Counted from the stretch's first letter, positions 1 to 8,861 are shown. The stretch: DNA of 64,000 bases from Cytophagales bacterium (GCA_004292855.1 RDXN01000033.1:124001-188000); one strand, 5' to 3'. Made by a program: numbers and translations. The notes: generated by a model not told the origin, from the sequence alone.

Positions 1-1508
1 GACATGTCGATGCCGTAACAGTCGGGGAACCGAATCTGCGGGGCCGACGACACAATGATGATCTTCTTCGGGCCGAGCCGGTCCAACATGCGCAGAATAC
101 TCTTTTCGAGCGTGGTGCCACGCACAATCGAATCGTCGACCACTACCACGTTATCTTTTCCTTTTTTAATAACTTCAAACGTGGTGTCGTATACGTGCGA
201 AACCATATCGGCGCGGTGGGCGTCGTCGGTAATAAACGTGCGGAGTTTGACGTCTTTCGATACGAGCTTTTCAATGCGGGGCCGGAAGGTCAAAACCCGG
301 TCGAGGTCCTGCTCAAACAAAATCCCCTCCATAATGGCCTTTTTACGTTGCTTCGCCAGATGGTCTTCTATACCTTCAACCATCCCGAAAAACGCCGTTT
401 CGGCCGTATTCGGAATGTACGAGAAAACCGTGTTTTCGAGGTCATAATCAACCTCTTTCAGAATCTGTGGCACCAGCAGCCGCCCCAGTTGCTTGCGTTC
501 ATTGTAAATATCGGGATCAGTAGCGCGGGAGAAATAGATCCGCTCAAAGCTGCACGATTTTTTCTCAACCGGCTTCCGAAACTCATACTCGTCATACTCT
601 CCGTATTTGTCAACGATGAGCGCGTGACCGGGCTTCACTTCCTGAATTTGGCTGTATTCGACATCAAACGCCGTTTTGATGGCCGGTTTTTCCGACGCTA
701 CCACTACCACCTCATCGTCGGCATAATAGTAGGCCGGACGGATGCCTGCCGGGTCGCGAGCCACAAAAGCGGCCCCGTAGCCAGTCATGCCAACCATTGT
801 ATAGCCCCCGTCGAAATCGCGGCACGAGCGATGCAGAACGCGCTGTAAATCAAGGTTGTCTTCTATGATATCGGAGAGGTCGGGGTTCTCATAAATACCT
901 TTGAACCGGTCGAACACACGCTGATTTTCTTCGTCCAGAAAGTGCCCGATCTTCTCCATCACCGTCACCGTATCAACATGATCTTTGGGGTGCTGCCCTA
1001 GCGAAACGAGCTTGGTAAACAACTCATCGACGTTGGTCATGTTAAAGTTGCCCGCTACAACCAGATTCCGGCTTCGCCAGTTGCTTTGGCGCAACATGGG
1101 GTGGCAGTTTTCAATTTCGTTAGCTCCGTGCGTGCCATAACGCAGGTGCCCCATCCAAACCTCACCCGTAAAGGCCACGTTTTCCTGAAGCCAGTTGGCG
1201 TCGTTGGCATATTCTTTGTTGCCCTTGAGTGCTTTGCGAACCTTCTTGTTGACCTTCTCGAAAATGTCGGCAACAGGCTGTTGCTCCACCGACCGATACC
1301 GACTAATGTACCGATGTCCGGCCGGAACGTCGATTTTGATGTTGGCCACCCCGGCTCCATCTTGCCCCCGGTTCACCTGCTTGTTCATGAGCAAATACAG
1401 CTTGTTAGCCGCGTACAGGGGCGTTTTGTACTTGTCGATGTAGTATTGATAGGGTTTCCGAAGCCGAATGAGGGCAATACCGCATTCGTGTTTAATGGCG
1501 TCGCTCAT
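1..1508 (-). CDS. purF: Amidophosphoribosyltransferase (PurF-like), 3' part outside the window
   Basis: Catalyses the first step of de novo purine synthesis, transferring glutamine amide nitrogen to PRPP. About 502 residues are visible. The start ATG is at 1508 and the protein opens MSDAIKHECGIALIRL. Cys9 of the CGI motif fits the Ntn glutaminase nucleophile, although here it is preceded by eight residues instead of being exposed by short processing. An N-terminal glutaminase domain covers about residues 9-300. The C-terminal part holds a PRPP-loop motif, VVVVDDSIVRGTTL, near residue 475. The window edge cuts the frame shortly after that loop. Bacteroidota carry a long PurF-related form of roughly 600 residues, which fits. 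A -7 promoter element lies 80 bp upstream at 1589-1596, back to back with the promoter of the next gene. Confidence 0.9.
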   Translation of the reverse strand, partial: MSDAIKHECGIALIRLRKPYQYYIDKYKTPLYAANKLYLLMNKQVNRGQDGAGVANIKIDVPAGHRYISRYRSVEQQPVADIFEKVNKKVRKALKGNKEYANDANWLQENVAFTGEVWMGHLRYGTHGANEIENCHPMLRQSNWRSRNLVVAGNFNMTNVDELFTKLVSLGQHPKDHVDTVTVMEKIGHFLDEENQRVFDRFKGIYENPDLSDIIEDNLDLQRVLHRSCRDFDGGYTMVGMTGYGAAFVARDPAGIRPAYYYADDEVVVVASEKPAIKTAFDVEYSQIQEVKPGHALIVDKYGEYDEYEFRKPVEKKSCSFERIYFSRATDPDIYNERKQLGRLLVPQILKEVDYDLENTVFSYIPNTAETAFFGMVEGIEDHLAKQRKKAIMEGILFEQDLDRVLTFRPRIEKLVSKDVKLRTFITDDAHRADMVSHVYDTTFEVIKKGKDNVVVVDDSIVRGTTLEKSILRMLDRLGPKKIIIVSSAPQIRFPDCYGIDM

Positions 1509-1588
1509 AGGGAAGTCTTGCCGAGACGGATGATGATTGGTTAACCCTCAAACGACCCGCTTAGTCGAATCGTTCGGGGGCTTCCCGG

Positions 1589-1596
1589 CAAAGGTA
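1589..1596 (-). promoter_or_regulatory. Bacteroidota -7 element TACCTTTG for purF
   Basis: Read on the minus strand this is TACCTTTG, a perfect TAnnTTTG. It is 81 bp upstream of the purF start. The same octamer occurs on the plus strand 10 bp away, forming a divergent pair. No clear -33 TTTG was found at the usual spacing. Confidence 0.6.
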
Positions 1597-1606
1597 CAAA
1601 AACCAT

Positions 1607-1614
1607 TACCTTTG
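1607..1614 (+). promoter_or_regulatory. Bacteroidota -7 element TACCTTTG for the 1634 lipoprotein gene
   Basis: Perfect TAnnTTTG match 20 bp upstream of the ATG at 1634, so the leader would be short. It mirrors the minus-strand copy at 1589-1596. Confidence 0.6.
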
Positions 1615-1633
1615 CAGACCAACATACATCGAA

Positions 1634-2182
1634 ATGAAACGCTTTCTTTTACCCTTTGCCTGCACGCTATTTATCCTTCTGCAAGCTTGTACAAACAAGC
1701 CGAACTCCGAGCAAACAAACACCGCGTCCACCGCGCTAACAAACGAAACCTCAACCGTTCCGGCAGGTTCGGGCGCGGCCCTGTCGAGCCGCCTGCGCGA
1801 CATCGGCATGAACACCGAGAGCGATTGGCGGGGTATCAACGTCGGCGACCCGGCCACAAAAGTGCGCGAAACTGAGAAGGCCAAACTGTTCGAGAACGAC
1901 GCCAAACATTTGGGCTACACCCTGGAGTTTGCCAACCTCGAATCCATCGACATGCAGTACCAACTCGGAACCGACCAAACTGTTACTGGCATTGACGTAG
2001 ACCTGTATCTGAATGATGCACAATCAGTAGATGCTTACAAAACCGATCTGAAACGCTACTTCGATGCCCGTTACAAACCTGCCCAAACCCCCGGCACGTG
2101 GCAGGGAGAAGGGGGCAAAAAAATTGCCCTCCGCGATGTGTCGAAGGGCAAAGATTATGGACTGAAAGTGGCGATTAATTAA
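1634..2182 (+). CDS. Predicted lipoprotein of unknown function
   Basis: A 182-residue protein. It begins with a charged n-region and a hydrophobic stretch ending in a lipobox (LLQAC, Cys19), so it should be a lipid-anchored envelope protein. A low-complexity Thr/Asn/Ser/Ala linker runs to about residue 55, followed by a compact domain of about 125 residues containing two DxD-rich stretches. I do not recognise the family. It is transcribed away from purF and ends two bases before the convergent ilvE stop codon, so the two genes share essentially no spacer. The ATG follows a good -7 element with only a 20-base gap. Confidence 0.75.
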   Translation: MKRFLLPFACTLFILLQACTNKPNSEQTNTASTALTNETSTVPAGSGAALSSRLRDIGMNTESDWRGINVGDPATKVRETEKAKLFENDAKHLGYTLEFANLESIDMQYQLGTDQTVTGIDVDLYLNDAQSVDAYKTDLKRYFDARYKPAQTPGTWQGEGGKKIALRDVSKGKDYGLKVAIN

Positions 2183-2184
2183 CG

Positions 2185-3255
2185 TTACACCTTATATACC
2201 CAACCAAAAATATCGTCGGATTTTCCAGTACGAATGTCTGTCAGGAAGGTCTTGATCCGCATGGCTATCGACTTGTCGGCGGGGTGTTCGGCCAACATAT
2301 AGTCTTTGCCTTTATAGCCAATCACCGAAAACGGCGACACAACAACCGCTGTGCCCGCACCGAAAGCCTCCGTTACCCGACCCGACTCAATACCGCTGAT
2401 TATTTCATCGACCGAAACCTGACGTTCTTCAATACCGATACCCATGTGGCGGGCAATCTGCAAGATACTGTCGCGTGTGATTCCTTTCAATGTTGTGTCA
2501 GACAAAGCAGGCGTGACGATTTTGCCGTCGATTACGAACATTACGTTCATCGTGCCCGACTCTTCAAAGTACTTATGCTCTTTGGCGTCGGTCCACAAAA
2601 GTTGATCGTAACCTGCCTGTTGCGCCAACATCGTGGGGTACATTGACCCCGCGTAATTACCCGCGCATTTGGCATACCCAACGCCCCCTTCGGCAGCCCG
2701 GATATACTCTGTTTCGACCTTTACTTTTGGCGGCTTGGCGTAATACGTACCAACCGGGCACGTGAAAATGCAGAACCGATAAGTCTTCGATGGAGCCACA
2801 CCCAAAAACGTATCGGTCGCAAACATGTAGGGACGAATATAAAGCGAGCTGCCGGGCGTGTTGGGCACCCAATCGGCGTCAAGGCGTAGCAGAGCCTCCA
2901 AACCACCCATAAACACCTCTTCGGGCAGGGTAGCCATGCACATCCGCCGGGCCGACTCGTTCATGCGGGCAAGGTTGTCGAGGGGCCGAACCATCAGCAC
3001 CTCACCAACGTCGTTCTTATACGCCTTCATGCCTTCAAAAATCGACTGTCCGTAATGCAGCGAGGAAAGAGCTGGGCTGAGCGTGAAATTATCGAACGGT
3101 ACAATTTGCTGATTCTGCCACTCTCCATCCACAAAATCGGCAACAAACATGTGGTCGGAGAAGTGTTTACCAAAGGGTAAGTTATTGAAATCAACTTCGT
3201 GAATTCGGGAGCGTTCCGCCTGCCGGAATTCAATCTGCATTACGTCCATTGTCAT
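2185..3255 (-). CDS. ilvE: Branched-chain amino acid aminotransferase
   Basis: PLP-dependent fold-type IV transaminase that interconverts Leu/Ile/Val and their 2-oxo acids with glutamate as amino donor. The 356-residue length matches the class II BCAT subgroup. The opening of the fold is seen in LHYGQSIFEGMKAY (residues 66-79). The substrate-region RPYMFATD follows near residue 141, and the PLP lysine is K196 in GVGYAKCAGNYAGS. C-terminal GITRDSILQIA and the cofactor-phosphate region TEAFGAGTA are also present. Start at 3255 reads MTMDVMQIEF; Met3 or Met6 are alternatives. It is convergent with the lipoprotein gene and has a TACATTTG -7 element about 40 bp upstream. Confidence 0.93.
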   Translation of the reverse strand: MTMDVMQIEFRQAERSRIHEVDFNNLPFGKHFSDHMFVADFVDGEWQNQQIVPFDNFTLSPALSSLHYGQSIFEGMKAYKNDVGEVLMVRPLDNLARMNESARRMCMATLPEEVFMGGLEALLRLDADWVPNTPGSSLYIRPYMFATDTFLGVAPSKTYRFCIFTCPVGTYYAKPPKVKVETEYIRAAEGGVGYAKCAGNYAGSMYPTMLAQQAGYDQLLWTDAKEHKYFEESGTMNVMFVIDGKIVTPALSDTTLKGITRDSILQIARHMGIGIEERQVSVDEIISGIESGRVTEAFGAGTAVVVSPFSVIGYKGKDYMLAEHPADKSIAMRIKTFLTDIRTGKSDDIFGWVYKV

Positions 3256-3294
3256 GCGCTATTCAGTTTTAACTCGTCAAAAACGTGTAGTAGG

Positions 3295-3302
3295 CAAATG
3301 TA
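3295..3302 (-). promoter_or_regulatory. -7 element TACATTTG for ilvE
   Basis: Perfect TAnnTTTG on the minus strand, 40 bp upstream of the ilvE start. A GTTG sits 16 bp further upstream, a poor spacing for a -33 box. Confidence 0.45.
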
Positions 3303-3366
3303 GTAATTTGTTCCGTAACAACTTTCATCGAACCGGAGTTGATACACTGACACCGCCCGAGTAATC

Positions 3367-4473
3367 ATGTCTAATCAACCACCGAACGACTCATCTGGAC
3401 CCCTCGACCATCTGACGATGCGCTATCTGCGCCGGTCGTTGGATGCGTCGCACCCTACCGATGAGCCATATGTGCTCAACGAGGTTGAAGCCTGGGTGAT
3501 CCGGCGGGTGCGGTGGCGAACGCTGGCGATGGCTGCTGGTCTGGGTATTTTGGCTGTTCTACTGCTCTACTTACCTCAGTACTTTTGGCCTGCTTTCTTT
3601 CAGGAATTCGCCTTCACGATAGCCCCAAAAACATATACTGTTCCGGTGATCGCTATTCTTTACGGGGTATTGCTGGTTTATGTAGAGGTGTACGCTCTGA
3701 TGTACATAAACCTTACGGCCATCCGTACCATCATGGCTATCTGTCAGTTTCCACGCACCCACGATGCCCAGTATGACCGCCATTTACGGGCTATCGCCAG
3801 TGCGGCTCTGAATGGGCACTATGGTGGTATTCTTACGTTCCGAACGGACCAACTGCTGGGCCGACCGGGTTGGGGGCTAGCTTCGTTTTTCTGGACAAAT
3901 ACTGTTAAAGCCGTTTTGAGCGATGTAGCCATTCGAGTTCTGCTGCGCCGGGTGGTGGGCCGATTTGCGTTTCGTCAAACACTCGATCTTATTGCTATGC
4001 CTGTATTTGCGTTTTGGAACGCCTTCGCTTCTGCCCAAATCCTGCGCGAGGCCCAGGTGCGCGTTATGGCTCCGCTAACAATCCGCAGTTTTGTCGACGA
4101 GCTCTATGAGGAGTGGGGGAAACATGAGGAATTCCGGCAACTGATGCCCGCAGCGTTGGCTTGTATGAATATACAAAAACGACAGTTCAATTATGCTCAT
4201 CACCTTCTTGCCGAAGCCATTGAACACCGATTTGAGTTGAAGCTGAGCGTATCCGATTCGCCCACGTCGCTCCAGTCGCCCACTTTGGCTGCCGACGTAC
4301 GAAAAGGACTTGAACGACTCATTATTTTTGCGGCTCTAGTTGATGGTCGCTTGTCTTGGGCGGAAAAAAAATGCCTCCGGCACTTGCGCACCGAAGGCTG
4401 GATCACCTATAGCATTGCCGATATCAAACAGATTGGTCGTCAGTACAACAACGGCAAAGGACTCTGGGTGTAG
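3367..4473 (+). CDS. Membrane protein with TerB-like C-terminal segment, unknown function
   Basis: 368 residues. After a polar N-terminus come two clear transmembrane helices (about residues 55-75 and 90-120), a weaker hydrophobic pair near 170-225, then a soluble C-terminal third. The C-terminal stretch ADVRKGLERLIIFAALVDGR followed by LSWAEKKCLRHL (about 305-340) resembles the DGR-x-x-x-AE pattern of TerB-like helical domains. That is a motif-level impression, not a confirmed domain. It may belong to the LBF_2804-type membrane proteins known from Bacteroidota and Leptospira, which I cannot confirm. It stands alone between ilvE, divergent from it, and a palindromic element that starts right at its stop codon. 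Confidence 0.7.
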   Translation: MSNQPPNDSSGPLDHLTMRYLRRSLDASHPTDEPYVLNEVEAWVIRRVRWRTLAMAAGLGILAVLLLYLPQYFWPAFFQEFAFTIAPKTYTVPVIAILYGVLLVYVEVYALMYINLTAIRTIMAICQFPRTHDAQYDRHLRAIASAALNGHYGGILTFRTDQLLGRPGWGLASFFWTNTVKAVLSDVAIRVLLRRVVGRFAFRQTLDLIAMPVFAFWNAFASAQILREAQVRVMAPLTIRSFVDELYEEWGKHEEFRQLMPAALACMNIQKRQFNYAHHLLAEAIEHRFELKLSVSDSPTSLQSPTLAADVRKGLERLIIFAALVDGRLSWAEKKCLRHLRTEGWITYSIADIKQIGRQYNNGKGLWV

Positions 4474-4527
4474 CGCGGTTTTCCTAAACCGCGCTTATAA
4501 TTACAAACGCGGTTTAGGAAAACCGCG
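4474..4527. repeat. Perfect 20-bp inverted repeat abutting a stop codon
   Basis: Arms 4474-4493 and 4508-4527 are exact reverse complements (cgcggttttcctaaaccgcg) around a 14-base AT-rich loop. Each arm is itself almost palindromic (cgcggttt/aaaccgcg). It begins on the base after the TAG of the upstream gene and ends 7 bp before the stop of the convergent dioxygenase gene, so it could terminate both. The sequence looks like a dispersed REP-type element. Confidence 0.85.
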
Positions 4528-4534
4528 TTACACG

Positions 4535-5563
4535 TTACATCGACTCCCCGGCTTTAAAAATATCCTCGTGGTCTTGAAGTTTGGGATGCGCAAACACGTC
4601 AGCCCCATTGTAGGTCTGCCGGACGGGGTCACTGTCAGGGGCTTGCCGATGGTGACGATAGGCGTTGATTGACGAGTAATGGCTCACAAACGACTTACGG
4701 GTGAGGTTCGGGTTGCGAATCGCATCGCCCCCGTGGGCAAGAGCCGCGTGCCAGAGTAACACGTCGCCTTTTTTGATTAGCAGCGTTTCGCGTTTCTGGC
4801 CCAGTCGCTCGCAGTTAGCCTCAATGTATTTGGCAAAATCGTTCGGGTCGTGTTCCGACTCGTGGTTGTAGAACATACCATTGCCAAAATCGAACTTCTT
4901 ATTGGTGTGCGAGCCGGGATAGTAAAACAGCGGTCCAGAGTCGATGTGGACATCTTCCAGCGCAATCCACGACGCGGCCAAATGGCTTGGATTCTCCGAA
5001 ACCACATACGCAAAGTCCTGATGAGTAGCCTGCTGACTGCCCCACTTGAACAGCAGACTTTGCATAGCCACAACCTTTTCGCCAAACACCGCTTCCAGAA
5101 AGCTCACAATGTTATTGTGGAGCATAATCTTCTTGGCAATCACCGAACTGTTATGAAAGTCCATGATCTTGATATGCTTGCCATTTAGAACCTCTTTTGG
5201 CAAGTCACGCACTTCCTGCACAGCTCGACCTGTGTATTCGGGTAAGTCAACCTGTGCTTTGATACGGTATTTTTCGTTGTCCTCGAACAACTCTTCGACC
5301 TCGTTCCAGAGTTGCTCAAGCCACTCAGTGGCAATGGCCTGCTCCAGAATCACGTAGCCGTTTTTCTGCCAGAAAACGAGTTTTTCTGCCAGATTGTACG
5401 AGAGATTTTGGTTGCGATTGTAGTGTTTGACGAAGCCCGAAATGTCGGCGTCTTTTTTGTCGATCCAAGGCAGAGTTTTGTAATCGAACTCAGTTGGGGG
5501 TTTGGGTTGCGGGCGAAGAACGCGCTTCACAGCGGTTTTCAAACGGCTAGTCAGGCTACTCAT
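4535..5563 (-). CDS. Phytanoyl-CoA dioxygenase (PhyH) family protein
   Basis: Predicted Fe(II)/2-oxoglutarate-dependent oxygenase, 342 residues from the Met at 5563 (MSSLTSRLKTAVKR). An in-frame start further upstream lacks support. The N-terminal segment RLKTAVKRVLRPQP is basic. The catalytic core shows the metal-binding HxD in ATHQDFAYV, the distal His in LLWHAALAHGG, and a candidate 2-oxoglutarate Arg in NLTRKSFVSHY. The substrate is unknown; the family hydroxylates lipids, small metabolites and natural products. It is the last gene of the minus-strand run mutY-ssb-gldE, about 110 bp after gldE, where many relatives carry gldD instead. Confidence 0.82.
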   Translation of the reverse strand: MSSLTSRLKTAVKRVLRPQPKPPTEFDYKTLPWIDKKDADISGFVKHYNRNQNLSYNLAEKLVFWQKNGYVILEQAIATEWLEQLWNEVEELFEDNEKYRIKAQVDLPEYTGRAVQEVRDLPKEVLNGKHIKIMDFHNSSVIAKKIMLHNNIVSFLEAVFGEKVVAMQSLLFKWGSQQATHQDFAYVVSENPSHLAASWIALEDVHIDSGPLFYYPGSHTNKKFDFGNGMFYNHESEHDPNDFAKYIEANCERLGQKRETLLIKKGDVLLWHAALAHGGDAIRNPNLTRKSFVSHYSSINAYRHHRQAPDSDPVRQTYNGADVFAHPKLQDHEDIFKAGESM

Positions 5564-5670
5564 ACGGCAATGTCGCTTTGATTGAAGAACCAAAAATAAG
5601 TGATAGTACTCTGTGTTGACTCTTGCAAAAAGCAAAAGTTGCAGAACGCCCCAGCTTCTGCAACAAGTTT

Positions 5671-7008
5671 CTATTCAGCGGGATCGGATAGTTCTGTAAT
5701 TTGAACTTCGTTAATCCGCTTGTTATCGGCCGAGAGTACGTGGAATTGGAATTGCTCAAAGTTTACTTCGTCGCCGGTTTGAGGTAATCGGCTAAATAAT
5801 TCGAGCAGTAACCCCCCCAGTGATTCGCTGTCTCCCCGGATGTCATCGAAGGTAGTGGCGTCTACATCGAGTGCCCGGCAAACGTCGGTTAAGGGTAATT
5901 TGCCTTCGGCGATAATGGTGTGTGGGTCGATGCGTCGGAATCCGGTAGGTGTTTCATCATCGAACTCGTCGTTAATGTCGCCAAAAATTTCTTCAATAAT
6001 GTCTTCAAGCGTTACTAGCCCCCGCGTGCCGCCGTATTCGTCCACAACGATGGCCATGTGAACACGCCGACGCTGAAAATCCTGCATCAGGTCGTCGACT
6101 TTTTTGGTTTCCGGGATAAAAAATGCCGGGCGTAACAAAGCCTGCCAACGGAACGAGTCATCTTGGTGCAGGTGCGGCAATAAATCTTTTATGTACAGAA
6201 TACCCTCAATTTGGTCAATGGTTTCTTTGTAAACCGGCACCCGCGAGAACCCCGACGCGTTGATCTGTTCCATGAGTTCGGTGAACGTCAGATCATCCTC
6301 AAACGCCGTGATGTCGACCCTCGATTTCATCACCTGCCGCGCCGATAGATTACTGAAATTCACGATACCTTTCAGGATCTCACGCTCTTCTTCAGTGGTC
6401 TCGGCCCCAGTTAATTCCACAGCCTGATTTAATTCCTCGACTGATAGCTTGTAAGCTTGCCTCGGCAAACGCTTGTCTATTTGGGTGCTCAGATTTACGA
6501 GTAACGACGACAGTGGGCGGAACAGCACCAACGCAAACCGGGCCAAAGGCGTGGTTTGGCGAGCTACTTTCAAACTGTTTTGGCTGGCGAAAACCTTTGG
6601 AATAATCTCCCCGAACAAAACAATTGCGAGGGTCAACAGAAGAATCGTGACAGACAGGACAACCACCGACGAATGAGCCATTTGCGACAGTTCCCAAGAG
6701 AGGTACGTCACAAGAACCACTATCGCTATGTTCAGTAAGTTGTTGAAAATGACTAATGAAGCTAGCAAACGCCGGGGGCGGTCGAGCAGCGATGCAATGC
6801 GCTGATCGGGTTTATGTTGGCTCTCCCGGCAAGCCGAGCGGTCGTCGGGCGAGAGGGTGAAGAACGCCACCTCGGTGGCAGAAACCAACGATGCCAGCGT
6901 GACCAGTAGCAACACTAAAGCCGCTAACGGGCCGTATGAAGTAAAATAGGTGCCCCAAACGTCGTCCGTCGGGAGCACCTGTCGAGGAAGCGGATCACTA
7001 AGGTCCAT
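5671..7008 (-). CDS. gldE: GldE-like CNNM/CorC family membrane protein
   Basis: 445 residues. A DUF21/CNNM transmembrane domain covers about residues 20-185 (helices around LAALVLLLVTLASLVSATE, VIFNNLLNIAIVVLVTYLSW and VLSVTILLLTLAIVLFGEIIP). A CBS pair follows at about 205-335 (VMKSRVDITAFEDDLTF; VDEYGGTRGLVTLEDIIEEI), then a CorC/HlyC domain at the C-terminus. The TM-CBS-CorC order is that of hemolysin C/CNNM proteins. The gene order mutY-ssb-gldE is conserved in gliding Bacteroidota, where GldE works with the lipoprotein GldD in gliding and type IX secretion. No gldD is present here, so the role may be retained with gldD elsewhere or may differ. The start MDLSDPLPRQ at 7008 is the first in frame. 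Confidence 0.85.
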   Translation of the reverse strand: MDLSDPLPRQVLPTDDVWGTYFTSYGPLAALVLLLVTLASLVSATEVAFFTLSPDDRSACRESQHKPDQRIASLLDRPRRLLASLVIFNNLLNIAIVVLVTYLSWELSQMAHSSVVVLSVTILLLTLAIVLFGEIIPKVFASQNSLKVARQTTPLARFALVLFRPLSSLLVNLSTQIDKRLPRQAYKLSVEELNQAVELTGAETTEEEREILKGIVNFSNLSARQVMKSRVDITAFEDDLTFTELMEQINASGFSRVPVYKETIDQIEGILYIKDLLPHLHQDDSFRWQALLRPAFFIPETKKVDDLMQDFQRRRVHMAIVVDEYGGTRGLVTLEDIIEEIFGDINDEFDDETPTGFRRIDPHTIIAEGKLPLTDVCRALDVDATTFDDIRGDSESLGGLLLELFSRLPQTGDEVNFEQFQFHVLSADNKRINEVQITELSDPAE

Positions 7009-7033
7009 TCAACGAAAGTTTGGTATCAAGATA

Positions 7034-7105
7034 CTAGATGCTGGACATTGGACGTTAGATCCTTTCCTTTTGTTCAGAATCTAACGTCTATCATCCAGCG
7101 TCTAA
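7034..7105. repeat. Imperfect inverted repeat between ssb and gldE
   Basis: Arms 7034-7060 (ctagatgctggacattggac...) and 7079-7105 are about 80 percent complementary around an 18-base loop. The right arm ends directly at the ssb stop codon. Probably a dispersed palindromic element that may act as a terminator or processing site between ssb and gldE. Confidence 0.7.
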
Positions 7106-7621
7106 TTAAAATGGCAAATCATCATCACCGCCATTGCCTTCAAACGGAGTTGGTTCTGGCTCCCGACGTTGGGCTGGAGCGGGTTTGGCGGGTGCTGCCT
7201 GCCGTTGGGGTGCCGGTGCTGTCTGTGGAGCTGGGGCCGCCTGTGCGCGAGGGGCTTCATACCCACCGTCTTCTCCACCCTGAGGGCCACTGGGTGAACC
7301 GAGCAGTTGCATAGTATTGGCCCGTACGCGCAACGAAAAACGCTCTTTGCCTTCTTTATCTGTCCAGGTTTCAGTACGCAAACGGCCTTCAATATATACA
7401 GGGTTGCCTTTCTTTAAATATTTCTCCGCGATCTTGGCCTGATCGTTCCACAACTCAACGCGGAACCACTCGGTTTGCTCAACCTTTTCGCCGTTCCGGT
7501 TGGTAAATTTCTCGGTGGTAGCCACGTTGAATTGGGCCACAACAGCACCACCATCGAGGTAACGAACTTCGGGGTCAGCCCCTAGGTTGCCAATCAACGT
7601 TACTTTATTCAAACTTGCCAT
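7106..7621 (-). CDS. ssb: Single-stranded DNA-binding protein
   Basis: 171 residues. The OB fold (about 1-108) opens with MASLNKVTLIGNLGADPEVR and includes EWFRVELWNDQAKIAEKYLKKG, followed by YIEGRLRTETW. An Ala/Pro/Gln-rich linker runs to about 155, and the acidic tip DDDLPF is the canonical tail that recruits RecQ, exonuclease I, PriA and other partners. It binds ssDNA during replication and repair. It sits 95 bp downstream of mutY on the same strand and is followed by gldE, the usual Bacteroidota order. Confidence 0.97.
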   Translation of the reverse strand: MASLNKVTLIGNLGADPEVRYLDGGAVVAQFNVATTEKFTNRNGEKVEQTEWFRVELWNDQAKIAEKYLKKGNPVYIEGRLRTETWTDKEGKERFSLRVRANTMQLLGSPSGPQGGEDGGYEAPRAQAAPAPQTAPAPQRQAAPAKPAPAQRREPEPTPFEGNGGDDDLPF

Positions 7622-7716
7622 TTGTTTGGTTTGGTTTTGTGTTTGTATGAACCGGCAGGCGTTGCAAAACGGGGCCGATTCAACAGGTTTAAGGTACTAA
7701 AGTTACTGATTCTGGC

Positions 7717-8811
7717 TCACTTATCCAAGCGGCCTTCCAAATAATTCACGATCAAAAGTGGCTTGGGCAAGGCGCGAACCTCATCGGGCAAATACCAGGC
7801 CAAGCCGTCGGGTAGTGACCCGGCAACGGAGTCGGGCAGGTCGAACGCGTAGAACGTAGCCCGAATACGCTGATGCGACAAGAGTTGCGTAATGACCATT
7901 GGAGCCGCCGTCTGGTGACCACGCAACACCCAGTTTTCAAGTGGGCCAGCAAGACCTAACTCGCGAAAGGTTGTCTTTGGTTCATCTGTCTCCAAGAGTG
8001 CAAAATCGTACAGGTTTTGCCAAACATCACGGCTTGTTCGCTCACGCAGGGCTAGCCGACCATTGTTTTGAAACACGAAGTAATGAAAAAAACGCTCCCG
8101 AACCGGGGCTTTCTTCGCTTTTACAGGCAACGACTGCTGCCGACCTGTTTGATAGGCTACGCAGGACTGTTGGAACGGACACAGCATACAATCGGGCGAA
8201 ACAGGCGTGCATTGGATCGCGCCAAACTCCATAATGGCCTGATTGTACGTAGCCGGGTCAATTGCATAATTAATGAGTTGGACGGCCAAAGCCGCAAACG
8301 TTTTTTTTGCGGTCGTCGTCGTGATGTCCTCAGCTATGCCAAACACCCGCGCCAACACCCGATACACATTGCCATCGACTACCGGCACCCGCTCACCAAA
8401 TGCAAACGAAGCAATAGCCGCAGCCGTGTAGGTGCCAATTCCCTTTAATTTCAATAGACTATTGTACGAACGGGGGAACTTTCCGTCTAATTCGTTGGCT
8501 ATCAAGCGAGCTGTTTGATGCAGGTTTCTGGCGCGGGAATAGTAACCCAAACCTTGCCAAAGCCGAAGAAGATCGCGCTCATCGGCGCGGGCCATGTCGG
8601 TCACAGTTGGGTAGGCTTCAACAAACCGTTCGTAGTAGGGAAGTCCCTGAGCCACACGGGTTTGTTGTAGAATCACCTCAGAGAGCCAGATCCGGTATGG
8701 GTCGCGGGTGTGTCGCCAGGGTAGATTGCGTTTGTGGTGTTCATACCAACGCTCTAAAGTTGGAGCAAAATTGGACTCTTCGGGTAGGTTGAGGTCTGAT
8801 TGTGAGGACAA
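7717..8811 (-). CDS. mutY: A/G-specific adenine glycosylase
   Basis: Removes adenine mispaired with 8-oxoguanine in base-excision repair. 364 residues. The catalytic domain carries Glu45 in WLSEVILQQTRV, the helix-hairpin-helix LKGIGTYTAAAIASFAFG, and the catalytic Asp in VPVVDGNVYRVLAR. A [4Fe-4S] loop C-x6-C-x2-C-x5-C reads CTPVSPDCMLCPFQQSC. The C-terminal third is the NUDIX-like 8-oxoG recognition domain. It is transcribed divergently from the HU gene and leads the mutY-ssb-gldE-phyH run. The start at 8811 gives a short polar leader before ERWYEHHKRNLPWR; a slightly later start is possible. Confidence 0.96.
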   Translation of the reverse strand: MSSQSDLNLPEESNFAPTLERWYEHHKRNLPWRHTRDPYRIWLSEVILQQTRVAQGLPYYERFVEAYPTVTDMARADERDLLRLWQGLGYYSRARNLHQTARLIANELDGKFPRSYNSLLKLKGIGTYTAAAIASFAFGERVPVVDGNVYRVLARVFGIAEDITTTTAKKTFAALAVQLINYAIDPATYNQAIMEFGAIQCTPVSPDCMLCPFQQSCVAYQTGRQQSLPVKAKKAPVRERFFHYFVFQNNGRLALRERTSRDVWQNLYDFALLETDEPKTTFRELGLAGPLENWVLRGHQTAAPMVITQLLSHQRIRATFYAFDLPDSVAGSLPDGLAWYLPDEVRALPKPLLIVNYLEGRLDK

Positions 8812-8861
8812 AATAATAAGAGCAATAAGACGTTAGCTGGAAAAAACAGTGAAACAGGTCT

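Noticed and set aside
195-848. Plus-strand open frame in the purF region
   Set aside because: Antisense shadow of a clear PurF-like coding sequence with intact glutaminase and PRPP motifs.
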